Shown in pieces: positions 1-7,513 of a stretch of 20,209 bases of DNA. This stretch comes from an uncultured Synergistales bacterium (GTDB lineage: Bacteria > Synergistota > Synergistia > Synergistales > Aminobacteriaceae), in assembly GCA_905234205.1 (NCBI GenBank), contig CAJOGG010000015.1:1-20209 (forward strand), given 5' to 3'. Within the stretch, counting starts at the first letter, position 1. Each line of letters begins with the position of its first letter. The notes beneath the pieces were generated by a model, which saw only the letters and a list, made by a program, of their open reading frames with translations, did no database searches and was not told where the DNA came from. The position numbers and the translations under genes were made by a program.

Positions 1-8
1 AACAAAAT

Positions 9-22
9 TGTGTCTATACACA
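9..22 (-). terminator. Weak hairpin after bioY, possible terminator
   Basis: Just beyond the bioY stop, the minus strand reads TGTGTATAGACACA, a 5-bp stem with a 4-nt loop, followed by ATTTTGTT. The stem is short and AT-rich and the window ends here, so this is only a possible terminator. Confidence 0.25.
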
Positions 23-42
23 GAAAACTTTACATACTCGAA

Positions 43-582
43 TTAACGCTTCCACGTGAAACTGTTCGGGAAAAACGCTGCTAGCCTCCCTGTAATTAAC
101 CCTGCTGCAATGCTCTTGGCTATATCCCCTGGCATTGGCATCAACACGAAATAAATTAACAACGCCTTTGCCCCGAGTTCATTCTCAAGATAATATTTCG
201 ACATCAGGTAATAATACGGGATACCAAACGCGTAAATAACAACCATTGCCGCCAATGCTCCAAGCGTCCAAGTTATAAAACAAGGCTTGAATTTCTCAGC
301 TATGTATCCGGCCAAGCAAGCTCCAGGCACAAAGCCAATGACATAACCAAACGTAGGCGAAAGAAACGACGCTGTAAACACAGGCAAACCGATTACTCCC
401 GCAAATATATACACCAGCACAGCAATAGGCCCAAACTTTTTACCAAGCACCAACCCCGACAACACCACAAACATAGTCTGCAATGTCAAAGGCAACAACG
501 GTGTAGGAATCTTTATGTACGTCCCTACAACAATCAAAGCAGCAAACAAAGCACTAAGCACTAAATTTTTCGTCGTGTTCAT
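43..582 (-). CDS. bioY: BioY, biotin-specific S-component of an ECF transporter
   Basis: BioY is the membrane protein that binds biotin for an energy-coupling-factor transporter; the EcfA ATPases and EcfT are not in this window. The 179-aa product is almost entirely hydrophobic, with about six membrane segments. It carries family features such as PLTLQTMFVVLSGLVLG near residues 31-47, GVIGLPVF near 62-69 and the PTFGY segment near 76-80. I chose the ATG at 580-582 because AGGAGG lies 11 nt upstream. An in-frame TTG at 648 would add 22 residues but has no Shine-Dalgarno sequence, and the extension is unlike BioY. The gene follows birA on the same strand after a 132-nt gap, which fits biotin acquisition controlled by BirA. 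No clear BirA operator is visible in that gap, so bioY may depend on read-through from the birA promoter. Confidence 0.93.
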   Translation of the reverse strand: MNTTKNLVLSALFAALIVVGTYIKIPTPLLPLTLQTMFVVLSGLVLGKKFGPIAVLVYIFAGVIGLPVFTASFLSPTFGYVIGFVPGACLAGYIAEKFKPCFITWTLGALAAMVVIYAFGIPYYYLMSKYYLENELGAKALLIYFVLMPMPGDIAKSIAAGLITGRLAAFFPNSFTWKR

Positions 583-657
583 TGTGAATAATTCCTCCTG
601 TGATATAATTTCATTGTTTGATCCCCAAAATTTATTCCAAAATGACAAATCGCAAAT

Positions 658-681
658 TTTTCAACTACATTTTCAACTACA
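658..681. repeat. Perfect 12-bp tandem duplication in the birA-bioY gap
   Basis: On the plus strand TTTTCAACTACA occurs twice in immediate succession (658-669 and 670-681). An AGGAGG-like sequence sits next to it near 690-695 with no convincing ORF behind it. The function is unknown; it may be a small slippage duplication in the leader of bioY. Confidence 0.8.
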
Positions 682-714
682 AAAATCCCTCCTAAAGTTA
701 GACGCTTAAATAAC

Positions 715-1695
715 TTACAAAGCTCTGACCAAAAATACTTCGCCAGCTCTCAAAATTTCTTCTTCGCCGTTTTTGTTGGTGATGACTAACCCTCCTGAGT
801 CGTCTATGCCTGTTACGTGAGCAAAGTGTTTCGCGTCGTCCTTTGTGTACGTAATATCTTCTCCAGTTAATAGCGAGCGTTCACGATAAGCCTTGATAAT
901 TTCCGGGTCATTGAGGTTTTCTGCAAAATCGATCAAGTAATCCGCGACCCTTGCGCAAAGTTCATCACGCCCGAATAAAATCTCGTCGTCTCCAGTGAAA
1001 ATTGAGCCAGCTAAATTCGCTACTTCTTCCGTAAATTTTTCCGTTGATACGTTTATCCCAATGCCAGTTACCACGCTTTCAATTTCTCCGCCCTCAATGT
1101 TTGTTACAGCTTCCGTTAATATGCCGGTTATTTTTTTGCCATGGAAGAAAACGTCGTTGACCCATTTAATTTTCACGTTGCCTTTTGAGTCCGGGTACAA
1201 ATCCTCAATCGCGAGACACACCGCCACAGCCGCCGCTATCGTTATCATTTGGAAGCGTGAGATCTCAACACTTGGCCGCATAATCAGAGTCATATACAAG
1301 CCTGTACCTGCTGGAGATTCAAAGCTATGACCATGCCGACCTCGTCCTTCTGTTTGATGATTAGCCGCGATCAACGTTCCGTGCTTAGCTCCTGATAGAG
1401 CCAATTTTTTCGCGTAAGTGTTCGTTGAGTTGATCGTGTCAAAAAAGATAACGTTTGAAATTTTCGTATCTAGTTTCAAATGTGAGATTATGCCCTTTGC
1501 TGACAAAACGTCGCTGAAAGTTTCAAGCATGTAGCCATTTTTCGTTACAGCTTTGATTTTGTGGCCGTCGTCTCTTAATGATCTTATAGCTTTCCAGATT
1601 GCCGCACGAGTTACCCCTAAGGCTTTCGCAAGAGCTTCTCCTGATACAAATTCGCCGCGATTAATCTCGAGCATGTGTAAAATTTTCGTCTTCAT
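715..1695 (-). CDS. birA: BirA, biotin protein ligase and biotin-responsive repressor
   Basis: Bifunctional enzyme that makes biotinyl-5'-AMP, transfers biotin to the lysine of carboxylase or decarboxylase carrier domains, and represses biotin genes when biotin is plentiful. The 326 residues contain an N-terminal winged helix-turn-helix (about 1-60, GEALAKALGVTRAAIWKAI), the ligase core with the biotin/ATP loop GRGRHG (117-122), KWVND (177-181) and GKKITGILTE (about 186-195), and a C-terminal SH3-like domain (about 275-326). The DNA-binding domain marks it as the repressor class, which agrees with the operator found directly upstream. No Shine-Dalgarno sequence precedes the ATG at 1693-1695. 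A promoter placed so that transcription starts at about that A suggests a leaderless message. bioY follows on the same strand. Confidence 0.95.
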   Translation of the reverse strand: MKTKILHMLEINRGEFVSGEALAKALGVTRAAIWKAIRSLRDDGHKIKAVTKNGYMLETFSDVLSAKGIISHLKLDTKISNVIFFDTINSTNTYAKKLALSGAKHGTLIAANHQTEGRGRHGHSFESPAGTGLYMTLIMRPSVEISRFQMITIAAAVAVCLAIEDLYPDSKGNVKIKWVNDVFFHGKKITGILTEAVTNIEGGEIESVVTGIGINVSTEKFTEEVANLAGSIFTGDDEILFGRDELCARVADYLIDFAENLNDPEIIKAYRERSLLTGEDITYTKDDAKHFAHVTGIDDSGGLVITNKNGEEEILRAGEVFLVRAL

Positions 1696-1702
1696 GTTTG
1701 GA

Positions 1703-1731
1703 ATTATGGCACAAGGATTTTGGATTGTAAA
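1703..1731 (-). promoter_or_regulatory. birA promoter (-35 TTTACA, 17 nt, -10 CATAAT)
   Basis: Reading the minus strand, TTTACA (1726-1731) is followed after exactly 17 nt by CATAAT (1703-1708), with an extended TGC just before the -10 box. Seven bases separate the -10 box from the birA ATG, so transcription should start at or next to the A of the start codon. The -35 box lies inside one half of the BirA operator. Confidence 0.6.
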
Positions 1732-1758
1732 TTTATTTGAGAAAGTTTAAGTTTACAA
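1725..1758. promoter_or_regulatory. BirA operator (inverted repeat, 9-16-9)
   Basis: The plus strand has TTGTAAATT, a 16-nt spacer and AGTTTACAA. The outer seven bases of the two half-sites are perfect inverted repeats. The E. coli bioO operator has the same layout, TTGTAAACC-N16-GGTTTACAA. One half overlaps the -35 box of birA, so bound BirA should block its own promoter. The other half abuts the T-tract of the upstream gene's terminator. Confidence 0.82.
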
Positions 1759-1786
1759 AAGACCTCCCCACGAGTTCATGAGGAGG
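1757..1786 (-). terminator. Rho-independent terminator of the ahcY-deaminase operon
   Basis: On the minus strand CCTCCTCATG (1777-1786) can pair with CGTGGGGAGG (1763-1772) around an AACT loop, giving a 10-bp stem with a few G-T pairs. A TCTTTTG tract follows. It starts 11 nt after the deaminase stop codon and separates that operon from birA. Confidence 0.85.
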
Positions 1787-1797
1787 CATTGATTGAT

Positions 1798-3050
1798 TTA
1801 TTGTGTTATTGCGTCTCTAGCTGCTATGGTTTTCTGAACGATTTCTTCTTTATCGAGCGTCGGGAACTGGCCATTCTTGTACAGCCATTTGCCGTTAATC
1901 ATAGTGCCTTCAACGTCGGCGGAGCTTCCAGCGTAAACGATATAGGCGGCTAAATTTTCGTCGTTGACTCCGATATAATGAGGCTTATCGAGATTCACCA
2001 ACACTAAATCAGCTACCCAACCTTCCTGAATCATTCCCTTCTGTGAAAATCCGTAAGCCTTAGCTCCTTCATACGTGGCCATTCTCAAAACTTCCAACGC
2101 TGATACGCACACGGGATCCTTGTTCACGCCTTTGTGTAATAAAGCTGTAGTCCTCATTTCCTCCCACATATCCAGCCTGTTGTTGCTAGACGCTCCGTCA
2201 GTACCCAACGCCACCGAAATATCGCGATCCAGCCAGTAAGCTAACGGCATAACACCACTACCAAGTTTCAAATTGCTGCAAGGGTTATGAATCAGAGTAA
2301 CATTGTCAGGAACAGTTGTAGCAGGGTCAAGCCACACAGCATGAGCAAGCGTTAAATATGGGACGTTAAGCAAGCCGGACTCTTCAAGATATTTTTCCGG
2401 GGTCATGCCTAAATTTTTCAGCTCGCCTTCAGTTTCCAAGAAGTGAAAGTGTACGCCCAAGCCGTGAGATTTTGCTTCCTGTGAGATTAACTTCATGCTA
2501 TCAAGCGGCACAGTATAAGGCGCATGTGGGCCAAGTTGTACGGTGATTAATCCTTCACGACCGTGATATTTTTCTGCTAGGTCAAGATTATTCTGGAGTG
2601 AGCGTTCAATTTTTCCCGGTTCTCCTGCTGTTATGCCTCGACAAATTGCGGCTCTCATACCTGCGCTTAACACGGCCTCAGCGACTCGATCCATTTCGAA
2701 ATACATATCAGCAAAACACGTTGTGCCAGTCGATAACATTTCAAGCATCGCGCTTAACGTTCCCCAATAAATATATTCAGGGGTCAATTTATCCTCAACG
2801 GGCCAAATTTTTTGTTGCAGCCATTCCATCAACGGAGCCTCTTCGCCCAAGCCTCGTAACAAGACCATAGCCGCATGTGTATGAGCGTTCACGAATCCCG
2901 GAAGCACAGCCATTTTTCCGTGACCAGAGATAATTTTGTCGGCACTAGGAGGAGTTTTGCGATACGACCTTTTGAGACGAGCATATGAACTCTTTCAGCC
3001 CTTGCCCGTGATCCATCAAGAATCAATACATCTTTGAATAACGTAGCCAT
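1798..3050 (-). CDS. mtaD: 5-methylthioadenosine/S-adenosylhomocysteine deaminase, frameshifted near the 5' end
   Basis: Amidohydrolase-superfamily enzyme expected to deaminate SAH, MTA and related 5'-modified adenosines to their inosine forms. The uninterrupted part (1798-2913, 371 codons) begins at the metal-binding PGFVNAHTH motif and continues with LGPHAPYTV, HFHFLETEGE, LAHAVWLDP and LGTDGASSN, which supply the expected Zn ligands and catalytic acid. The family's first 45 or so residues lie upstream in another frame: an ATG at 3048-3050, preceded by AGGAG 7 nt away, encodes MATLFKDVLILDG up to GRIAK. The frame breaks at four As on the minus strand (plus 2955-2958). One extra A, or a -1 slip on AAA, would restore a 417-aa protein of normal length. 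This could be a sequencing error, a recent mutation or, less likely, recoding. The start lies 4 nt after the ahcY stop, so the two genes are one operon acting on SAH. Confidence 0.85.
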
Positions 3051-3054
3051 TTTA

Positions 3055-4308
3055 TTACTCCTGCCAACTCTTCATGTAATCAACTTGTTCAGGCGTCATA
3101 ACGTCAATTTCGATTCCAAGCGCGGCTAATTTCGACTCCATGACTGCTTTGTCTATATCTTCAGGCACTGGATAAATCCCGGGCTCTTTGTCAGCAAGTT
3201 TATGCGTGTAAACCTGTAACGCGGATTCAAGCTGTAACGAGAAACTCAAGTCCATAATCTCAATTGGGTGGCCATCAGCGCAAGCAAGGTTAGTTAATCG
3301 TCCTTCGCCTAACAAATTAATTCTGCGTCCGTCCTTCATCACGTAAGTATCAATGTTATCGCGCAAGTGTTCAACGTGGTTAGCCATAGCTGATAGATCG
3401 GGCTTGCTTATTTCTACGTCAAAGTGCCCAGCGTTTCCAAGTACAACGCCGTTTTTCATGCGTGCAATATGTTCGCGTCGAATCACGTGAATGTTTCCTG
3501 TGAAGGTCAAGAATATATCGCCTAGTGATGCTGCTTTCTCCATGCTCATGACTCTGAAACCGTCCATTAATGCCTCACAAGCTCTATGAGGATCAATTTC
3601 AGTAACGATTACGTGAGCCCCAAAGCCTGCCGCCCTCAAAGCTGCTCCGCGTCCACACCAACCATAACCCGCGATTACTACAGTTTTTCCTGCGACGATC
3701 ATATTAGTAGTGCGTATAAAGCCGTCCCAAACTGATTGGCCTGTTCCGTAACGATTATCGAATAAATATTTGCTCAAAGCGTCATTGACATCAAGCACAG
3801 GGAATTTCAACACGCCTTGATTACTCATAGCCTTGAGTCTCTTAACGCCGCTGGTAGTTTCTTCGCTTGCTCCTAAAACGTTTGGAATAAGCTCGGGAAA
3901 TTCTTGGTGAAGAGTTGCAACCAGATCCGCGCCATCGTCGATTATTACATTAGGCTTGTAACCCAACACTTTGCGAACATAACCGAAATATTCGTCTGTT
4001 GTCATGCCTCTGTGGCTGTAAACGTGAACGCCATTTTTAGCGAGAGCCGCGCAAATATCGTCCTGAGTAGATAATGGATTGCTCCCACAAGCTGCTACAG
4101 TTGCGCCTAATTTCGTGAGTGTGATTAATAAATTCGCTGTCTTTGCCTCAAGGTGTAAACAAGCTGCTATAGTTGCGCCCTTGAATGGCTGTGAAGCTCT
4201 GTACTTGTTGTATAGGAATTGTAACGAGGGCATATACTGCCAAGCCCAATCAATTTTCTTCTGACCACGTTCAGCCAGGTTAATATCCTTGATTTCATAC
4301 TCTGCCAT
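3055..4308 (-). CDS. ahcY: Adenosylhomocysteinase (S-adenosyl-L-homocysteine hydrolase)
   Basis: NAD-dependent cytosolic enzyme that splits SAH, the inhibitory by-product of SAM-dependent methylation, into homocysteine and adenosine (or S-inosylhomocysteine in some lineages). The 417-aa product contains the substrate-binding HLEAKTANLL, DDGADL, EETTSGVKRL and DVNDALSKYLFDNRYG segments. Its NAD-binding Rossmann motif is AGYGWCGRGAALRAAGFG, followed by VTEIDP. The C-terminal end (TPEQVDYMKSW) is the short bacterial/archaeal form and lacks the eukaryotic PxHYRY tail. I placed the start at the ATG at 4306-4308, preceded by AGGAGG 11 nt upstream. A longer frame to 4431 adds 41 residues with no homology-like content and would cross the promoter. 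The deaminase gene follows directly. Confidence 0.95.
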   Translation of the reverse strand: MAEYEIKDINLAERGQKKIDWAWQYMPSLQFLYNKYRASQPFKGATIAACLHLEAKTANLLITLTKLGATVAACGSNPLSTQDDICAALAKNGVHVYSHRGMTTDEYFGYVRKVLGYKPNVIIDDGADLVATLHQEFPELIPNVLGASEETTSGVKRLKAMSNQGVLKFPVLDVNDALSKYLFDNRYGTGQSVWDGFIRTTNMIVAGKTVVIAGYGWCGRGAALRAAGFGAHVIVTEIDPHRACEALMDGFRVMSMEKAASLGDIFLTFTGNIHVIRREHIARMKNGVVLGNAGHFDVEISKPDLSAMANHVEHLRDNIDTYVMKDGRRINLLGEGRLTNLACADGHPIEIMDLSFSLQLESALQVYTHKLADKEPGIYPVPEDIDKAVMESKLAALGIEIDVMTPEQVDYMKSWQE

Positions 4309-4342
4309 AAAAATTTTTGCCTCCTGTGAATTATCGTGAACT

Positions 4343-4351
4343 AGTATAACA
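4343..4351 (-). promoter_or_regulatory. Extended -10 promoter of ahcY
   Basis: The minus strand reads TGTTATACT, an extended -10 box (TGn plus TATACT) about 35 nt upstream of the ahcY start. The predicted leader is about 28 nt, too short for a SAM or SAH riboswitch. No good -35 box is evident, which is common with extended -10 promoters. The remainder of the 144-nt divergent gap must also hold the secA promoter; a weak plus-strand pair, TTGTAC (4379-4384) and GATAAT (4400-4405) with a 15-nt spacer, is the best candidate I see. Confidence 0.45.
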
Positions 4352-4452
4352 AACACTATTAGGTCATTTTTTCGTGCGTTGTACGTAAATTCAATTCGTG
4401 ATAATCTTTTCAACCGACAAAATTTTTGCACAAGGAGAGATAAATCGAATTA

Positions 4453-7011
4453 ATGATTCTTAACAGCATAAAGAAGTTTTTGGGCCTTGACCCTAACGAG
4501 ACAGCACTAAAGAAATATTCGGCCATGGTTGAAATCGTGAACTCTTACGCCGATGATATACACGCTAAATCTGACGACGAGATCAAAGCGCGTTTTGCTG
4601 AATTAAAATCTCAGGTACAAGAGAATCCCGACGTACTCAATGACGTATTGCCGGAAGTTTTCGCTATAGTTCGTGAGGTTTCTGAACGCACAATCGGACT
4701 TAGGCATTATGACGTGCAGTTAATTGGCGGTATGGCTCTCAATGATGGACGCATAGCAGAAATGAAAACAGGTGAAGGAAAAACTCTCGTTGCTCCTCTT
4801 GCTGTCGTGTTGAACGCTATGAAGGGCGAAGGAGTTCACTTGGTTACGGTCAATGATTATCTCGCAAAACGTGACGCCGAATGGATGAGTCCAGTGTACA
4901 ACTTTTTGGGCTTAACCGCTGGCGTTATTTATCCATATATGCCTCATGATGAACGAATCGCTGCTTACAACGCCGACGTAACTTACGGAACTAACAGCGA
5001 ATTTGGCTTTGATTATTTACGCGACAACATGGTCATGAATGCTCGTGAAATGGTTCAAAGGGGACATAGCTTCTGCATAGTTGACGAGGTTGACTCGATC
5101 TTGATTGACGAAGCACGAACGCCGCTGATAATTTCCGGGCCCTCTGACGATGATACAGAGCTTTACGAACGTGCAGACAGTGCCGCAAGAGTTTTGAAGC
5201 TTGGAACAGATTACGAGATCGACGAGAAAGAAAAAAGCGTTTCCATGACCGAAGCAGGTATTCAGAAATGTGAGGACTACCTCAAAATGCCGGGCTTGTT
5301 CTCCGACGCTGCACACTCTGACTTGGCCCACAGGGTCGTACAGGCTTTGAAGGCTCATCAATTATATAAGCGCGATACTGATTACGTTGTTAAGGACGGC
5401 GAAGTGATTATCGTTGACGAGTTCACGGGGCGTTTGATGATTGGGCGCAGATATTCTGACGGATTACACCAGGCTATTGAGGCTAAAGAGCGCGTGAAGG
5501 TTGGTCGTGAGAGTCAGACTCTTGCAACGATAACGCTACAGAACTACTTCAGAATGTACCACAAACTCGCGGGCATGACAGGTACAGCCGCAACGGAAGC
5601 AGAGGAGTTCAAAGAGATTTACGGCTTACAGGTTGTATCTATTCCGACTCATAGGCCCATGATACGAACTGATGAACACGACGTGATTTACGCAACTGAA
5701 CACGAGAAATATAGCGCGGTTGTTGATGAAGTTGAAGAACGTCACAAAAATGGTCAGCCCGTCTTAATCGGCACAACCTCAATCGAAAATTCCGAACGTG
5801 TAAGCAAATTGCTCAAGGCCAGAAGAATCCCTCACAAAGTCTTAAACGCGAAATATCACGAGAAAGAAGCCAGCATAGTCGCACAAGCAGGACAATTAGG
5901 CGCAGTAACAGTTGCAACGAACATGGCCGGACGTGGTACAGATATTATGTTGGGTGGAAATCCATTTAATGAAGCTGAACACGAAAAAGTTGTGGCCACC
6001 GGAGGACTTGCGATAATTGGAACAGAACGCCACGAGTCACGCAGAATTGATAACCAGTTGCGAGGACGTTCAGGTCGTCAAGGGGATCCGGGTACATCAA
6101 GATTTTATCTATCGCTTGAGGATAACTTGCTGCGTTTGTTCGGGTCGGAAAAGATTCAGCCGTTAATGGGGAAACTTGGCCTCAAAGATGGTGAAGCAAT
6201 AGAGTCCCCAATGCTCTCAAAGATTATCGAGAACTCGCAGAAGAAAGTTGAGGAGCTGCACTTTGATATTCGCCGCCAGTTATTAGCCTATGACAACGTG
6301 ATGAATCAACAACGTGAAGCAATTTATTCAGAACGTGCCGATATAATCTCAACGCCTGCCAACGAAATGCCGGAATACGCTTGGGAAGTCGTTCAAGGAG
6401 TTGTTAATGATACTCTCGATAAATATTTCCCCGAGGATAATTCACAGGCTGACCCCGAAAGAGCTGCTGCGAGATTGAAAGCTTTGTTTGGCTCCGGCGC
6501 TGAAGGCAAGATCGCAAGTGTTGATAATCGTCTCGATATGGAGGGCATGAAGGCAGAATTAACCGACAACATCAAGGCCAAGTTTGACGCAAAAATCACG
6601 GAGCTTAACTCAAACGGTGAGGACGCTGCGGGAACTATAATGCGTTATATCTTGCTCAATATGCTTGACTCTGCGTGGCGTGAACACTTAACGGGCATGG
6701 ACGAGTTACGACGAGGCATAGGCTTGCGCGCAATAGGTCAGAAAGATCCGTTGGTTGAATATCAATTCGAGTCCTATAACTTGTTTACTGAAATGATGGA
6801 TCGTGTGAAAGATTCGTTCTGTGAACAGGCATTCAGGGTTAAAATCATGAGCGAAGAAAAGCAACGTGAACGCAAAATGACCATGGAAAAACGCGACTTT
6901 CAATCCGGCCCACAAACTCCAGTTAAGAAACTTCAAAAAGTTGGACGCAACGATCCTTGCCCATGTGGGAGCGGTAAAAAGTACAAATATTGTCACGGAA
7001 GGGGATTATAG
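4453..7011 (+). CDS. secA: SecA, preprotein translocase motor ATPase
   Basis: ATPase that drives unfolded secretory proteins through SecYEG. The 852-aa product is of normal length. It has the first nucleotide-binding fold with Walker A MKTGEGKT (104-111) and DEVDSILIDEARTPLIISG (211-229), the peptide-crosslinking region, then the second fold with GTTSIENSE, TNMAGRGTDIMLGG and QLRGRSGRQGDPG. The helical scaffold/wing region follows. The C-terminus is a complete zinc-binding SEC-C tail with Cys836, Cys838, Cys847 and His848, which is the SecB/ribosome-binding element. The start ATG has a GGAG sequence about 15 nt upstream, a rather long spacing. It is the first gene of a plus-strand operon with the DUF3857-like gene, argS and a divIC-like gene. 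Confidence 0.98.
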   Translation: MILNSIKKFLGLDPNETALKKYSAMVEIVNSYADDIHAKSDDEIKARFAELKSQVQENPDVLNDVLPEVFAIVREVSERTIGLRHYDVQLIGGMALNDGRIAEMKTGEGKTLVAPLAVVLNAMKGEGVHLVTVNDYLAKRDAEWMSPVYNFLGLTAGVIYPYMPHDERIAAYNADVTYGTNSEFGFDYLRDNMVMNAREMVQRGHSFCIVDEVDSILIDEARTPLIISGPSDDDTELYERADSAARVLKLGTDYEIDEKEKSVSMTEAGIQKCEDYLKMPGLFSDAAHSDLAHRVVQALKAHQLYKRDTDYVVKDGEVIIVDEFTGRLMIGRRYSDGLHQAIEAKERVKVGRESQTLATITLQNYFRMYHKLAGMTGTAATEAEEFKEIYGLQVVSIPTHRPMIRTDEHDVIYATEHEKYSAVVDEVEERHKNGQPVLIGTTSIENSERVSKLLKARRIPHKVLNAKYHEKEASIVAQAGQLGAVTVATNMAGRGTDIMLGGNPFNEAEHEKVVATGGLAIIGTERHESRRIDNQLRGRSGRQGDPGTSRFYLSLEDNLLRLFGSEKIQPLMGKLGLKDGEAIESPMLSKIIENSQKKVEELHFDIRRQLLAYDNVMNQQREAIYSERADIISTPANEMPEYAWEVVQGVVNDTLDKYFPEDNSQADPERAAARLKALFGSGAEGKIASVDNRLDMEGMKAELTDNIKAKFDAKITELNSNGEDAAGTIMRYILLNMLDSAWREHLTGMDELRRGIGLRAIGQKDPLVEYQFESYNLFTEMMDRVKDSFCEQAFRVKIMSEEKQRERKMTMEKRDFQSGPQTPVKKLQKVGRNDPCPCGSGKKYKYCHGRGL

Positions 7012-7012
7012 C

Positions 7013-7513
7013 TTGAAACTGAAGGTGAAAATTTTTGCGGCGATCATAATTTTTGTGCTGGCTAATTCTGCATACTCTGAAGACTTGATTGACGAAAATT
7101 TGCTCAATATGCGCAAGGTCGATGAAATGGACATGTCCGGGATAATGTTGAATTACTCGGGCAATGGTTATTTCGTTGAGTCAGATACGCCGGATTTTAA
7201 CTTGTCACGAATGAAGAGCATGAACCCGAATTTCACCGAACGCCCCGAAGCTCTTGGCATAATCTGGTTGAAACACGTAGCTATATCTCGCGCACCTAAT
7301 GGCGGTATCGAAGTTACTAGGCTGTATGTTATTCTTGGCCGTCAAGGTTTGAGCCGCAAGTGGCTTACTTGGAATATACCAATACCTTTAAGGGGCAGTG
7401 TTGATATTCTTGAATCCGATGTGTATGATTTTAATACGTTGGCGCGAATCACAACTGTTGATCCCGATGACCAAGCTAACTCCGGAGTGAGAACGCTAAA
7501 ATTTGTGGGCTAA
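7013..7513 (+). CDS. Secreted DUF3857-like protein, N-terminal part (gene split by a frameshift)
   Basis: The frame opens at a TTG (7013-7015) one nucleotide after the secA stop, with a GGAAGGGGA ribosome-binding sequence inside the secA end. The first residues (MKLKVKIFAAIIIFVLANSAYS) form a clear Sec signal peptide, so the product is exported. The following 140 residues resemble the DUF3857 beta-sandwich that sits at the N-terminus of secreted transglutaminase-like proteins, for example around EVTRLYVILGRQGLSRKW and IPIPLRGSVDILE. The frame stops at 7511-7513 after TLKFVG, and the protein sequence continues without a gap in the next frame from about 7504. Removing one G from GTGGGC would fuse both parts into a 601-aa protein. 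This is most likely one gene with a 1-nt insertion or a sequencing error. The family assignment comes from overall pattern only. Confidence 0.6.
   Translation: MKLKVKIFAAIIIFVLANSAYSEDLIDENLLNMRKVDEMDMSGIMLNYSGNGYFVESDTPDFNLSRMKSMNPNFTERPEALGIIWLKHVAISRAPNGGIEVTRLYVILGRQGLSRKWLTWNIPIPLRGSVDILESDVYDFNTLARITTVDPDDQANSGVRTLKFVG

Noticed and set aside
583..648. 22-codon N-terminal extension of BioY from a TTG
   Set aside because: No ribosome-binding site, unlike family N-termini, and the internal ATG at 582 has AGGAGG upstream.
583..714. Second BirA operator before bioY
   Set aside because: TTGTAAGTT occurs at the birA stop, but no matching half-site follows at the right spacing.
2950..2962. 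Programmed -1 frameshift in the deaminase gene
   Set aside because: The site is a simple AAAA run without a full slippery heptamer or obvious stimulatory structure, and the family is not known to use recoding; an indel is more likely.
4309..4431. 41-residue N-terminal extension of AhcY and a SAM/SAH riboswitch upstream
   Set aside because: The ribosome-binding site and extended -10 box place the start at 4308 with a leader of about 28 nt, too short for a riboswitch.
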